Shown: positions 1 through 11,262 of the stretch, piece by piece
How the letters are laid out: each line of letters starts with the position of its first letter
How positions within the stretch are numbered: the first letter of the stretch is position 1
DNA from: Lolium rigidum
Lineage: Eukaryota > Streptophyta > Magnoliopsida > Poales > Poaceae
DNA length: 64,000 bases
NCBI RefSeq assembly: GCF_022539505.1
Contig: NC_061512.1
Span: 151,449,962 to 151,513,961, forward strand
Reading direction: 5' to 3'
Made by a program: the position numbers and the translations under genes
Notes under the pieces: generated by a model
The model's database searches: none
The model's input: only the letters and a program-made list of their open reading frames with translations
Told to the model about the DNA's origin: nothing

Positions 1-949
1 GCACTTTAGTATGGGTTCCCTCTAACAAGCGTCATAGGGGTTATGTCGAGGCTGCCTCCGTGAAATGTGAAATGACATTAAAATGAGGTGAATGTCTTAC
101 CCAAGCCCTGTGTAGTTCCCAGGATGGCAGATTGCCATCATTGGGAGGCCAAGCTCATAGGGGAGGTGCCTATACTAGGGTATGTAAGTGAAAGGTTAAT
201 GGTTGATGATCCACATACTGATTATGATTATTCAGGGCTATCCCTGACGGATGTAATCAAAAGTTGTGGCACAAGTGTACAACCTCTGCAGAGTGTAAAC
301 CTATTCGAATAGCCATGTCCGCGGTTATGGACGGTTGGATGGCCATACTGTTCCGTTGTCAGATGTTTTCTAATAATGAATGGTGAACTGAAAGGTGAAT
401 TTGACTTGATCACAACAGAGTTGTGGGAATGACACTAATGTTCCCACTTGAGTTAAGTTAGGCAAATGAAGAGTTTTTTATCACTAAGTGCTTAAGAAAT
501 AAAACTGGCTTTATGCAAATAAACCTAGAGCTTAGAACCCCCTTACTATAGTTGATAGTGCTTACACTAGTATTAGATTGCGAGTACTTTAAAGCACTCA
601 TGGCTGTGTCCCTGGCTATTCAAATGGTCAGACTATGAAGAAGAGCACCAGTATCAGGAAGATGGACAGCAGGACGTCTACGATAACTAGGCTCGTCTCC
701 TGACGTCAAGTGTTGCCTGCGGAATAGATGGACCGCTACTACTTCGCTTCCGCTATGTGTTTTATATGTTGATCTGTAGATCAACGGTTGTTGAATATTG
801 GATCATGTGATCCCTTGTTGTAAGACAATTATGGTTTGTAATGATTAATTTTCTGTGGTATCAACTGTTATGTCTCCCAAAAACAATCTTCCTGGGATTG
901 GGATGTATGGCATAATAGGCATCTGGACTTAAAAATCCGGGTGTTGACA
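1..949 (+). repeat. Element A 5' LTR, 3' portion
   Basis: This segment is the partner of 19027-19975. It ends in GTTGACA just before the primer-binding site, with the CA terminus expected of an LTR whose other end starts TGTAACATCCC. The first ~3.5 kb of this LTR lies left of the window. Confidence 0.9.
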
Positions 950-952
950 AGT

Positions 953-966
953 TGGTATTAGAGCCA
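953..966 (+). other. Primer-binding site of element A (tRNA-iMet type)
   Basis: TGGTATTAGAGCCA starts three bases after the LTR end. It matches the usual initiator-methionine primer site TGGTATCAGAGCC with one change. Confidence 0.85.
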
Positions 967-1128
967 TTGTTTGACCTTAGGAGGCCCTAGTTAGAATGGA
1001 AGTCTGAAAAACTTAGTTGAGATGTTTTCAAAATAAGAAATCCATGCTCTACCTTTTCCTTATAATTCTACATAAAAATTTGACACACTTGCTCACTTCT
1101 CTAACTTACTCATCCTAATGCTTCACAG

Positions 1129-1602
1129 ATGGAGTACCACTATGAGTCATATCAGCTTGGCCACGGAGGATACCTAATGTTCGAGAAGGATTTGAAGCAA
1201 CTAGTTTATTATTTAGGACACCCGTATCCCGAGTTCTTTGGAGTGCCACTCAATAATCAGTCGGGAAGACAAGCTCAATGGGAAGTTACTGCAGATCTGA
1301 GAGGAAAGCTGGGAGCCCCAATTTGGGAAACCATATGGTTTTCTGTGAAAGAGAACACTTGGAAGGATGGAATAGCCAAAGCCATGCAAGAAGCACTTGC
1401 CCGTCTGTGTGGACAAAATGTGAACAAGATCAAGAACACTCGCTTCTTTTACTACCCAAGACATGACCCCATGGGAAGGCCAATAACCATGCCCCCGCAC
1501 CCGGAGATGAACCAGTATGTTGCATACCTGGACTTCATGTTGTACAAGACCCGCAAGGAGTTGGACAATGCCCGCACCTTTCGCCAAGCACATTACCCAT
1601 GA
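1129..1602 (+). CDS. ORF0-like accessory protein of element A (157 aa)
   Basis: Intact 157-residue reading frame between the primer-binding site and gag, starting at an ATG 163 bases after the primer site. It opens MEYHYESYQLGHGGYLMF and has no transmembrane segment, zinc knuckle or catalytic motif that I recognise. Rice gypsy elements of the RIRE3/RIRE8 type were reported to carry an extra ORF upstream of gag, and this position fits such an ORF0; homology is inferred from position, not checked. It is the only uninterrupted gene of element A, unusual in a nest this old. Function unknown. It could be a chance ORF, but codon-like composition and length argue for a real gene. Confidence 0.6.
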   Translation: MEYHYESYQLGHGGYLMFEKDLKQLVYYLGHPYPEFFGVPLNNQSGRQAQWEVTADLRGKLGAPIWETIWFSVKENTWKDGIAKAMQEALARLCGQNVNKIKNTRFFYYPRHDPMGRPITMPPHPEMNQYVAYLDFMLYKTRKELDNARTFRQAHYP

Positions 1603-1874
1603 AGACGAAGAACCTACCCTTCCGGATGAAGAGTAGTATCACTAGAGCACCCGCGTAGGTGTGAGTTTGTATCTGTCCCCTTGTATCGTAGAACGAAGGA
1701 ATGGTTCTTAAAACCAACGGTGTGTTAGTTTTGTAATGTGTGATGTTTGGTATGAATGAAAAAGTGTTGTTGGTTTTACCCCCTCAACACTACTCAAGTT
1801 TTGAAAATTATCAACTTAAACCAAACAAACCATAGAGAATTCCCTCTTATCTTATGATCTACCTCAATATTCAG

Positions 1875-2744
1875 ATGGCCCCTCCAACCCGCAGCACCAA
1901 CCAAGATGCAATGTTGCAGATGCTACAAATGATGATGGCAGATAGAGAAGTCGAAAGAGCTGAGCGGCAAGCCAACCTTGTCGTACTGCAGCAGCTAGCC
2001 CAGAACAACCAAGGACATGGACATCAGGATCATCATGGATCCAAGTTGAAGAATTTCCAGAATACAAACCCTCCAATGTTTAGCAAGACTGAAGAGCCAT
2101 TAGATGCAGATGACTGGTTCCAAACAATGGAGAACAACTTGAAAGTTGCAGGAGTTGAAGCTGCAGAGAAAGTGTTGTTTGCCACCCACTACCTGTCAGG
2201 ACCTGCCAGAGCCTGGTGGACTAGTGCCCGCGCAATGAATGACGGACAGATGATGACTTGGGAGGACTTCAAGCTCAAGTTCAGCATATACCATGTGCCA
2301 CCGGGTCTGATTAAGAAGATGAGGGATGAGTTCCGGGAACTAAAGCAAGGAAGGATGTCTGTGGTGGAATACCGTGACAGATTCCTCACTCTGTCTAGAT
2401 ACGCCCCGGATGAGACCAACACCAATGAGAAGAAGAAGAAGGAAAGATTTCTGAATGGACTACATGATGAGATGCAGACAGTACTACTGAATATTCCGTT
2501 TGCTGACCTGGAAGCCCTCGTGGATTCTGCCATCCAGATGGAAGGAAAGCTCCACCAAGCCAATGAGAACCGCAAGCGCCGTATGATGCACCAGAATGGA
2601 CACAGCAATACATCAAGGTATCACCCAACTCAAGTGGAGGATTTGCCCCAAGACTCAACAAGCCACCTGCTCAGACGTTCCGTCCAAACTACACCAACAA
2701 CAATGGAGGATACCCGAAGCCCGGAGGCAACAACAACAACAACC

Positions 2745-2805
<61 letters not shown>

Positions 2806-3106
2806 CCAAAACAACAATAACAACAACCCTAACACTGCCCCAAGGACTGGAAGCAATGATGTACCCATTGCTCCAAAGGACAAGCCAACAGTGACTTGTT
2901 ATGAATGTGGAGTTACTGGTCATTACTCCAATGAGTGCCCCAAGAAACCGGCGAAGACAGCCCCCAATACCACTACACCTGCCCAGCAACAACGCCGTGT
3001 CTCAACTGGAAGGAACCCGAACAACCGCAACGGCCGTCTCTACCGCAAGAATGCAACCGAAGCCCAGGAAGCACCCAATGCCCTGCAGAGTATGTTTTCA
3101 TGTTAA
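1875..3106 (+). pseudogene. gag: gag of element A (frameshifted)
   Basis: Gag forms the virus-like particle that packages element RNA. The start at 1875 (MAPPTRSTNQ) is chosen over an in-frame ATG at 1854 because gag homology begins near it. A Retrotrans_gag domain covers about residues 55-235, with DADDWFQTMENNLK, the AxxWW motif (GPARAWWTSAR) and FRELKQGRMSVVEY. The C-terminal CCHC zinc knuckle (CYECGVTGHYSNECP, from 2894) is in a different frame. The frame that reads cleanly through an Asn-rich linker into the knuckle opens near 2635, so a one-base frameshift lies around 2630-2640. The first frame reads the linker as poly-Thr and stops at 2892-2894. No pol follows. Confidence 0.85.
2728..2827 (+). 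repeat. (AAC)n microsatellite inside gag
   Basis: About 100 bases of nearly pure AAC/ACA triplets. In the gag frame that leads to the zinc knuckle they encode a poly-asparagine linker between capsid and nucleocapsid. Triplet periodicity keeps that frame open whatever the repeat number. Confidence 0.9.
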
Positions 3107-3169
3107 CCCATTTGCCCAATCTCTCTTAGGTTCCTAACTTTTCTTAAATATCGGGACGAGATTTTGTTT

Positions 3170-3181
3170 AAGGGGGGAAGG
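3170..3181 (+). other. Polypurine tract of element A
   Basis: AAGGGGGGAAGG lies two bases before the 3' LTR start TGTAACATCCC at 3184. This is the expected plus-strand primer for reverse transcription. Confidence 0.8.
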
Positions 3182-3183
3182 TT

Positions 3184-6126
3184 TGTAACATCCCAAATTT
3201 TAAAACAAAGAAGAAAATTAACTTCTCTTTTCCCAAAATTTGGAGGCAACAAAAACTTAAATTGCCTTACCTTATGTGCATAGGGTTCAAGCATATATGA
3301 TTGGATTTTTGCCATGATTGTTTGTTTGAAGTGTGGAACATGTTTCTAAACCCTAAACCCTACCCTTTTCAAAGTTAAAAAGGAACAAAGAAAAGAAAAT
3401 CAAATAAAAGTAAAGTTTTATGTGAGCAAATGTCCATACTTGCAAATATAGGTCTATGCCCTATTTACTTTACCAAGATGGTTGTGTTCCATTATTAAAC
3501 CCAACCTAACACTAAATGAACCCTAAACCATGCCCCTTTGGATCAAAGAGAAACAAGAAAAAGGAAAATAAAATGAATTCATATAGGAGCCTCTGGCACA
3601 TTTGCAAATCTTAACCTAGGCCATGTTTAACTTGTGTTGATGGTTTGAAACCTTACTAAACTCATAATAATCACATTTGAATCAAAGAAATGCAAAACAA
3701 ATCAAAAGAAAAATCAAAACCAAGTCACATATGATAATGGGTCAAAAGTGACAATTATATCAGGATACCTACTTTGAGCCCCTGTATTAAGAAATTTCTA
3801 AACTAAACTTTCCCAATTCTTTTCTCCTCATCCAAGAGCACATCAAGGTGATCACCTTTGGTGTTGACCAACCATGCAAATTCCTTTTTAATTGCTTATT
3901 ATAAGAATGCAAAGTGGCAACATTGAAAAAGAAACAAGATCACCTCAAATATAAATTTCACCAAATTGATTCCATTTTGCAAACCAATACAACCAATAGA
4001 TGCCAAACATTATTTGAATAAAACCCACAAAAAAAGTTTGGCAAAATTCAAATTTAAACTTCATGCAGCCATTGTGTCGAGCACCTTGTGTGCACAAATC
4101 TGCCAACTCCATACACTCTAATATCCAGAGGTTTTTAGACTAAACCATCCATGCCTAGGTCATCCTCAGCTCTCTCTTGCATCCGCTGAACCAAGCCAAG
4201 TCATTGCAACAGTGATCACATGAGATAAGCAACAAGGACAAGCCCATGTCACTCACATGCCACTCACCATGATCACCCCTCTCTCCCCTTACCTCTGCCT
4301 CACCTCACCTTGTCCACTAGACGTGCCTCACTCCACTGCATCTGCCTGTACTCGCCCTGGTCGAAGAGGAGACGTGCACCGTCCGGACCAGACCGTGCCC
4401 ATGTCACCCAGAGCGTGCCAGGATCGGAATGGCCACGCTCACGGGTACGACAGAGCGTGGCATTGCCCCGTCGCCTCAGACCTCCTCTCGCCCTCTCCTC
4501 TCTCCCACACACTCACCCACAACCCAGCTCCCTCCTAGACACCTCCATTTCCCCGCGCGTGCCCTGTAGCCGTCGTCATCATTGCCGACCGCTGCCACTG
4601 TACGTCCGCCGGACACGATCACGCGCCCGCACGCTCCGGTCCACCCCCTGCTGCGCTAGGACCACCATGACAAACGCGGTGACGCCGTGAGCAGCTCCCT
4701 TCCCTCGCCCATGCTGCTCCCCCTCTGTAGCATTGTCGACGCCACCGCCATGCCCGTGCCGTTCTGCCCCTCTTGCCCGCTATAAGTATAGCACTCCCCT
4801 GCTCGATTTCGTCACACCAGCTCACTCCCCTCTCCTCACTGATCCCTCCAGACCTCTCGCCCTTCCATATTGCCCTCTCCCACGCCGGAATTTCACCGGA
4901 GTTCGCCGCGGCAGTAGCCAGACGGAGGCGACGACTTCGACCACCTCCGCCGCTCCCTCGACCCTCGCTGGACTCACCTTCGTTGACTAGTTCGATTGCC
5001 CGCCTCGCCGAGCCTCGCCGGAGCGCCGGTAATCCCGCAGCCACCCTCACTGCCGCCGGTAGGGTTAGCTCACCGTCGAGCTCTGTTCACGGACGGAGAC
5101 GACCGTGAGCCATCTGATCGTCTTTTAGTCAGACGGCGCCAGCTGCGTACCGATTCGGGGCATGTTAAGTACCACTCACATGTGGAGCCCCTTATCAGGC
5201 GGCCCGTTGCGCGCTGAAGCGTAACTGGGCCGGCCCGTTTTCGTTTCCCTCCTTAGCCCAGAGATTCAAATTCGAATTAAATCATTTATCCAAAAGTCAA
5301 TACTGATGCCATGTTCAAAATAAAATAGAAAAATATCTACTGAGCCAAAATTGATGAATTTTATATTTTTGGAAAGCTTATGAAATTATCTAGCCAACTA
5401 AACTGCTCTCAACCCTTGATTCATTATAGATCACTTGCAATAAAAATAACAAGGAAATACCTTTTCAAAATTCAAACATTTATTAAAAATCAACCATAAA
5501 TTATTTTGAGTTGATTCCAACTCTCAAAAATCACATTTTATATTTTCGGGCTTAATATGTAAAAATATGACATGGTTGTTTCGTATAATCATGGGCTAGA
5601 TTCAAATAATGGCTATGTGGCTATTTCTAGCCCATTAAAATTATTTCAAAATTAGTATTTAAAATCTATGAGATGTAGCACCTCATTTAAATCACTTTCC
5701 CAAGTAATTCAATGTGAGGTGTTAACATTAGTCTTCATGACCTCATATGTTATTACTTGAGAATATTAAATCATTCCCAAAGTAGTATTTAAATTGTATG
5801 AGATGTAGTATCTCATTTAAATCATTTTCCCAAATGGTAAATATGAAGTGTTGACTTTGGTCAACATGATCTCATACTTATTATTTGAGGATATTAAACC
5901 TTAGTAATATTCAATGAGAGGAAATTATTTCTCAAAGGAAAGAAATAGAAACCCTAATAAATATTTCAATGAGAGGAAATTATTTTTCTTAAAAGGAAAC
6001 AAAGCCAACCACCATGTGAATAATGTTGTGATGCTAGGTTAGCTTGTGTGATCCCTTTCAGTGTTAAGTCTAGTACTGAAGCATTGTTTGGTGATTGTAT
6101 ACCTCGTATCCGTTTATAGACGCTAG
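3184..6126 (+). repeat. Element A 3' LTR, first part (2.9 kb)
   Basis: Starts TGTAACATCCCAAATTTT after the polypurine tract and is interrupted at 6126 by element B; GCTAG at 6122-6126 is repeated at 18479-18483. The same sequence occurs inverted at 43712-46667 (element H). It is AT-rich except for a GC-rich block at about 4250-5220 around a TATA-like box. Short ORFs in the block have no recognisable domains and are not called. Confidence 0.88.
4781..4790 (+). promoter_or_regulatory. TATA-like box in LTR of element A
   Basis: TATAAGTATA lies in the GC-rich core of the LTR. TATA-like boxes occur at comparable positions in the two related LTRs, 45058-45065 on the minus strand and 53100-53107, which supports a promoter role. 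Confidence 0.5.
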
Positions 6127-6403
6127 TGATACGTCCAATTTGCATCACTATTTTATATCATAATTTGCTGTTATTCATTGATATATTTCATATTGGGACA
6201 CAATACTTATGTTATTTCATCTATTTTGCATGTTTCATGATTATTTGGAGATCGAGCACCGGAGCCAAGATTCTGCTGGAAAAAGCACCGTCAGGATGCA
6301 ATATTTCGGAAGATCAACTGTGGAAGGAAGTTTTACAGAAAATCCTATTTTTCCAGATGACGGAGGAAGCCAGAAGGGGGAGCCAGTTGGACCCAGGGTG
6401 CGC

Positions 6404-6457
6404 CCACACCATAGGGTGGCGCGGCCCATGGCCTGGCCGCGCCACCATGTGGTGTGG
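6404..6457 (+). other. GC-rich hairpin in element B 5' LTR
   Basis: Left arm 6404-6426 and right arm 6435-6457 are near-perfect inverted repeats (GGCGCGGCC against GGCCGCGCC) around an 8-base loop. The same structure recurs at 14522, 17243, 30491, 34734, 36045 and 42704. Confidence 0.75.
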
Positions 6458-7879
6458 GGCCCCCTCGGCCTCTTTCGCCTCCTTTTCTTCGTGAAACCCT
6501 TCGTCCCGAAGACCTAAGCCACAGAGGAATCCTCACGAAGGGTTACGGCCGCCTCTGCGGGGCGGAGAACAACAGAGAGAAAAGAGCTCTCCGGTGGGCA
6601 GGAATCCGCCGGGGAAATTCCCTCCCGGAGGGGGAAATCGACGCCATCGTCACCGCCATCGAGCTGGACATCATCTCCATCACCATCATCATCATCTCCA
6701 CCATCATCACCGACATCTCCACCGCTGGACATCGTCACCGCTGTAGCAATTTGGGTTTGATCTTGATTGTTTGATAGGGGAAACTCTCCCGTACTGATTT
6801 CTACTTGTTGTTTATGCTATTGAGTGAAACCATTGAACCAAGGTCTATGTTCAGATTGTTATTCATCATCATATCACCTCTGATCATGTTCCATATGATG
6901 TCTCGTGAGTAGTTCGTTTAGTTCTTGAGGACATGGGTGAAGTCTAATTGTTAGTAGTGAACTATGGTTGAGTAATATTCAATGTTATGATATTTAAGTT
7001 GTGGTGTTATTCTTCTAGTGGTGTCGTGTGAACGTCGACTACACGACACTTCACCATTTATGGGCCTAGGGGAGTGCATCTTGTATTCGTTTGCCAATTG
7101 CGGGGTTGCCGGAGTGACAGAAACCTAAACCCCCGTTGGTATATCGATGCAGGAGGGATCGCAGGATCTCAGAGTCACAACAAGGGATCTGATATAATGT
7201 GACGAGCTCAAACGTCATACAATAGCAATAAACGTCACGGAAGACCCCTCTGTGACGTAGTTTGAGCGTCACGATCATCGTCACGGAATCCCCGTCACAG
7301 ATTACTCCCTAGTGACGCGGCGCGCGAAAAACGTCACAGACTATGGATGATGTCATGTGTGATGTCAGCACCAAGGAGAGCATCCCATGGCAAAGAAACG
7401 TCATGGATTTGCGTCACAGATTTAAGTGATGTCATATGTGATTTCATTTAATTAATTTAGAAAATTTCTAATATTTTTCAAATTTTTATTTTTGAATTTT
7501 TATTTCATTATAATTTTCCTAATTATATTAGCACGAAATAATATTTATTTTCCCATTTTTCTAGGTATTATTGTATAAAATTACTTTTGCATGTAATTTT
7601 AATTCAATTTTATTTATTTTTTGCTTGTAATAATTACCAAATTTAATATACGTTAAAATGTGAATTTAAATTAATATTGAATACATATGACAACATATAC
7701 TCAATTCCCATTGAAATCACAATATATATCTAACTCTCAACCAAATATCATCATACATAACTAAATAAGTTGCCCAGTAAAATTAGCATAACTAAATACA
7801 AGGAAACTTTCCCCGCAAGAAAAAAAACCAAGTGCACCACCATATACTGATGCCTTTCATGCACCATCAAGTATGATGC

Positions 7880-8068
7880 CTAGTTCGGAGTTGCATGTTT
7901 CCGTAAGAGGAAACTAACAAGGGTGTCATGTTCCTTTGCTTCTTTTTCATAAGCTTTATGCTCTTCTTGGTTTTTCTTCATAGCTACCAATTCTTCTTGT
8001 TGCTTCTTTTGTATAGTTTGGCGATGCTTGACAGCTTCTCGGTTCTCCTTGATCTTTGCACAAATTTC
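7880..8068 (-). pseudogene. Terminal exon-like segment in CACTA element C (62 codons)
   Basis: On the minus strand an AG acceptor (8069-8070) is followed by an open frame starting EICAKIKENREAVKHR and ending LLRKHATPN at a stop (7880-7882). It is rich in Lys, Glu and Gln with a charged, coiled-coil-like pattern and lacks an ATG, as expected for a last exon. It may be the tail of a coiled-coil second ORF of a CACTA element or of a captured host gene; I cannot decide. Introns between here and 11086 are not resolved. Read as phase 0 it fits the phase-0 donor at 11086. Confidence 0.4.
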
Positions 8069-9941
8069 CTATATGAAGCAAATGAATATTAGTATTATCA
8101 ATACAAACAGACATTTATAAAAACAGCAAGCATGTTCATTAGGTACTGCCGATGATGCTACTAACACCAGTATTATCAGCTTACTCTGTTTCACCATTAC
8201 TATGTCCAAGATAACGGTAAGAATGTCTCTACCTTACTCTGTCCTAAATACTTCAGGTCATAGCTAGGCAAAAGCATATAGCAAAAAGTGTCTAATAAAC
8301 CTTATCTAGTTGAAGTATTCGCTACAAATATTTCTTGTATAAGTGTTAACACATGACAAGTTAACCCACTCACTATAGATTTCTAGCTCAAATAAGTCCG
8401 TGTTAGAGATTATAATTTACAATACATCATAGGGGAATCTGCTGAAGTGTTTATGATTGCAAGGACGTGCTTCTGTAGTCAAAGAATGGAATATGGAGAA
8501 ATAAGATGGCCCTACAAGCTGGACAAACTTCTACCATCATAGTCGTCCATGTAACATAGGTTACATATCATGTTTCACAACCTTTAAACATGTACAGAGT
8601 AAAAGTAGGTTTATACCTGCTAGGTCGTGAGCATCTACAAGCTTTATACATAGATAATGCTTGAGGCAAAGAAGTTATAGTAGATTAAATTGACTGGTAA
8701 AAAAAATTGAACAACTTACGAGCCATGTCAGATCTATCTATCTAGTGCATGCTTTTACTACCAGGGAACATCAAGATTAATAACAAATGGAAGGTAAACC
8801 AACTAGTACCAAACTAAAACAAAGTATTATGCAACTTCAGATTCATTATAGGTATCGATGGTGGCTTATTTTGATACAAACCCTATTGCTTCCATCTGAC
8901 CTTTTGTTGACAAGAGCTTCCCAATTTTGTTTTGTACAGCCCCTGAAATAATCCATCTTCAAGATGTATCGTTGTTGTCAAACACCTTTCTGGAGTACCT
9001 TTGTGCATACACCTCTGGCCACCTTATTTGGATCCATTTCAAAGTTTTTCTAAAAGTAATGAATGATAGGATACATCAATAAATATACAGGGCAACATGT
9101 GAAAATGGAAATAAAACGAACGAAGGAAAATGTCTCACCGCAAATGAGTACATAAATCAGATGCATTGACCAAGACAAATGACAACCTAGAACTTGTTAT
9201 ATTTTTTAAAAATCTGCTAGACATGAGTATATAAATAGCATGTTAGCAAGCAGGAAAAGTTGTACAAACAAATGCAAAGAAACCAATGGCTTCAATTAAT
9301 CTGCCACCTCTTGTCATCCATGTGTTGCTGGACAAATTACTTAGAACCGGGTGCATAGACCAAGACAAATGACAGCCTAGAACTTGTTTCATTAAGTTCA
9401 AAAAATGAACTGCTTGTACTTCAAACAAAGCTCAAATGTGAAGGTCGTCGTGTAAGGGCATTAAAGCCAAAACCCCAATATATATATTTTGCTAGCTACT
9501 GATTATGACAACCATCTCGAACTAACATGTTCATTTATATGTATAGCTTCAGAGATTTGACATATACAGAAAACATTTCTTAGAAACAATCCGTTTGTTT
9601 ACTAGAAACTTACGCACTCACAAAACTACTGTAACAAAACTAGCATGTTTCAGTCTAGCACGTATTGCACAACAGGAAGAGTAATCTTCTATTTAGACAC
9701 GGCAAGCAAGTAAAGGATTAAAGTAGAGACCAAAAGAGGACTCTGAATATATACTTGACTGCTGATTGCTTAACTTCACCAAATCAGCACACCCAAGGTA
9801 ATGTAAAACTGTTTCTTTCCACTCTGCATAGTTTGAGCCATCAAGACTGGAGTGGCATCTCCATTTTTTGACCGATGAATAAATACATCAATAAGAAAGC
9901 TGCATGGTATTTATGTTTGTAAATGCATTACTGAACTCCTA
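8069..9941. other. CACTA element C interior, no clear gene
   Basis: AT-rich sequence with intron-like character. Around 8880-9060 on the minus strand there are short open stretches with possible splice sites, for example a frame containing NWEALVNKR, but none is long enough to call. Confidence 0.4.
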
Positions 9942-10213
9942 AGATCTTTGATCGGGCGACGACGGCGCTGGTGCACTGTTTCCTTCTTGGAGGCGTCGCT
10001 TTTGGAGAGTCTGTATTTCAGGTGTTGTCTTGGTGGTGGATGTATTGTTGTTGCTAGGCCTAGAATGCTGTAGCGGGACTTTTGTTTCTTAGTTTTCTTT
10101 TTCCTTTTTTGGCTGTGTGCATCCGTACTGCCATTAGGGTGGTGCGTTGTTGCAGAGGCTGGGTGTAATTGGTATCTTCTGATATTAATATATTCCCTTT
10201 ATCGAAAAAAAAA
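9942..10213 (+). mobile_element. 5'-truncated LINE/SINE tail in element C
   Basis: The segment ends with GCAGAGGCTGGGTGTAATTGG, an AT-rich stretch and TATCG followed by nine A residues, a 3' end common to grass non-LTR retroposons. The upstream part (TTTTTTGGCTGTGTGCATCC) also looks like a LINE 3' region. The left boundary is approximate and I found no target duplication. Confidence 0.55.
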
Positions 10214-11085
10214 TGTACAAACTGTTTTCATTTATTTTTACCAGAATGGATGATGATAGATGCTCATTATTCAAAAATATGTTATGCTAACACTAGTTAA
10301 GTGTATCTGAATTTGATATTTGTTTATTGTACATACATATGGTTTGATTATGTGTGGACTTCAAGAGAAAGTGAAATTCTCAGAAGTACTTGGACGATTA
10401 GACAACAGCGACCACCTAACGGCAGGGCACTGCGCCCGCCAGCGACCAAACGTTAAGACGACGTGTTGCTGTGACAGCTGATTCATCTATGAACATGGTG
10501 CGGCGCCATGGTGCAAAAATGTAAATTCAGAAACACAAACAAAGCTGGAGGTTGATTCATATCTGAAGATGTTGCGCCACCGTGGCGCATGGCGAGAAAA
10601 CAACAATGCGTACTAAACAGAAGAACCAAGCTGAAAATTACAAAAAAAAAGCGGCCTTTGCTTCTGCTGAACCAGCAGCTCATTGTTTGATCAATAGACA
10701 CTAGCTTTGAGACAAAATATTCCACATGTTTTAATCAAGAATCGTCAAAGTACAGATGCAATTTTGCACTGAAGAATTTCACTACCACACATATTACAAC
10801 TCCATTTACCATAAGGCCAAAACGCAATGCTTGTTTAGAGGATTTCAGATAGAAAAATATGCAGTCCAGGCCATTCAAAGCTGCTTTTGCTAGATATCTA
10901 GCCAGAACCTAAAACTTAGTACCCGTCAGACACACAGGTTGATCATGGGATCGATCTCAAATATCAAGCTACTATGAAATGCAGAAGAAAAACATCACAC
11001 CACATAGTCCGCAAAAAATATGGTGGCACGGATCAACAAATACAGAAAGTACATGCAGTATTCGCTAGTATTGTAGAAGACGTAC
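10214..11085. other. CACTA element C interior, possible first intron
   Basis: No ORF with recognisable features. If the exon at 11086-11262 is real this stretch would be intronic on the minus strand. Confidence 0.35.
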
Positions 11086-11262
11086 CTTGAGGAGGGCGCC
11101 GGTGTTCGCGCGGGTGTGGACGGTGGCATTCTCGCGTATGCAGGCGGTAGCGTTTGCCTGGGTGCAGTCGTGGGAGGGAACCAGGGAAGGGGCGTGAAGG
11201 AGGACGTCGTGGGTGAGGCCGGCGGGTCCGATCCCGCCGGCGGGGAGGGCGGCGGCGTTCAA
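11086..11262 (-). pseudogene. First exon-like segment in CACTA element C (59 codons)
   Basis: An ATG at 11262 opens a GC-rich frame (MNAAALPAGGIGPAGLTHDV) that runs 59 codons to CTCAAG followed by GTACGTC, a strong splice donor in phase 0. The block 11090-11430 has the GC-rich 5' character of grass genes, including a TATA-like CATATAAG upstream on the minus strand. With the exon at 7880-8068 it suggests a minus-strand spliced gene or captured gene fragment inside the transposon. No family recognised. Confidence 0.4.

Noticed and set aside
2596..2992. Poly-Gln, poly-Leu and poly-Val ORFs
   Set aside because: Other-frame and antisense readings of the AAC microsatellite.
4257..5217. Cluster of GC-rich ORFs on both strands
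   Set aside because: They lie in the LTR core of element A, overlap on opposite strands, and the matching region of H and M gives different ORFs. No domain.
6126..6494. ORF opening MIRPICITILYHNL, also at 16965-17612
   Set aside because: It crosses the LTR boundary of element B, appears in both LTRs with different lengths and has no domain; an LTR frame by chance.
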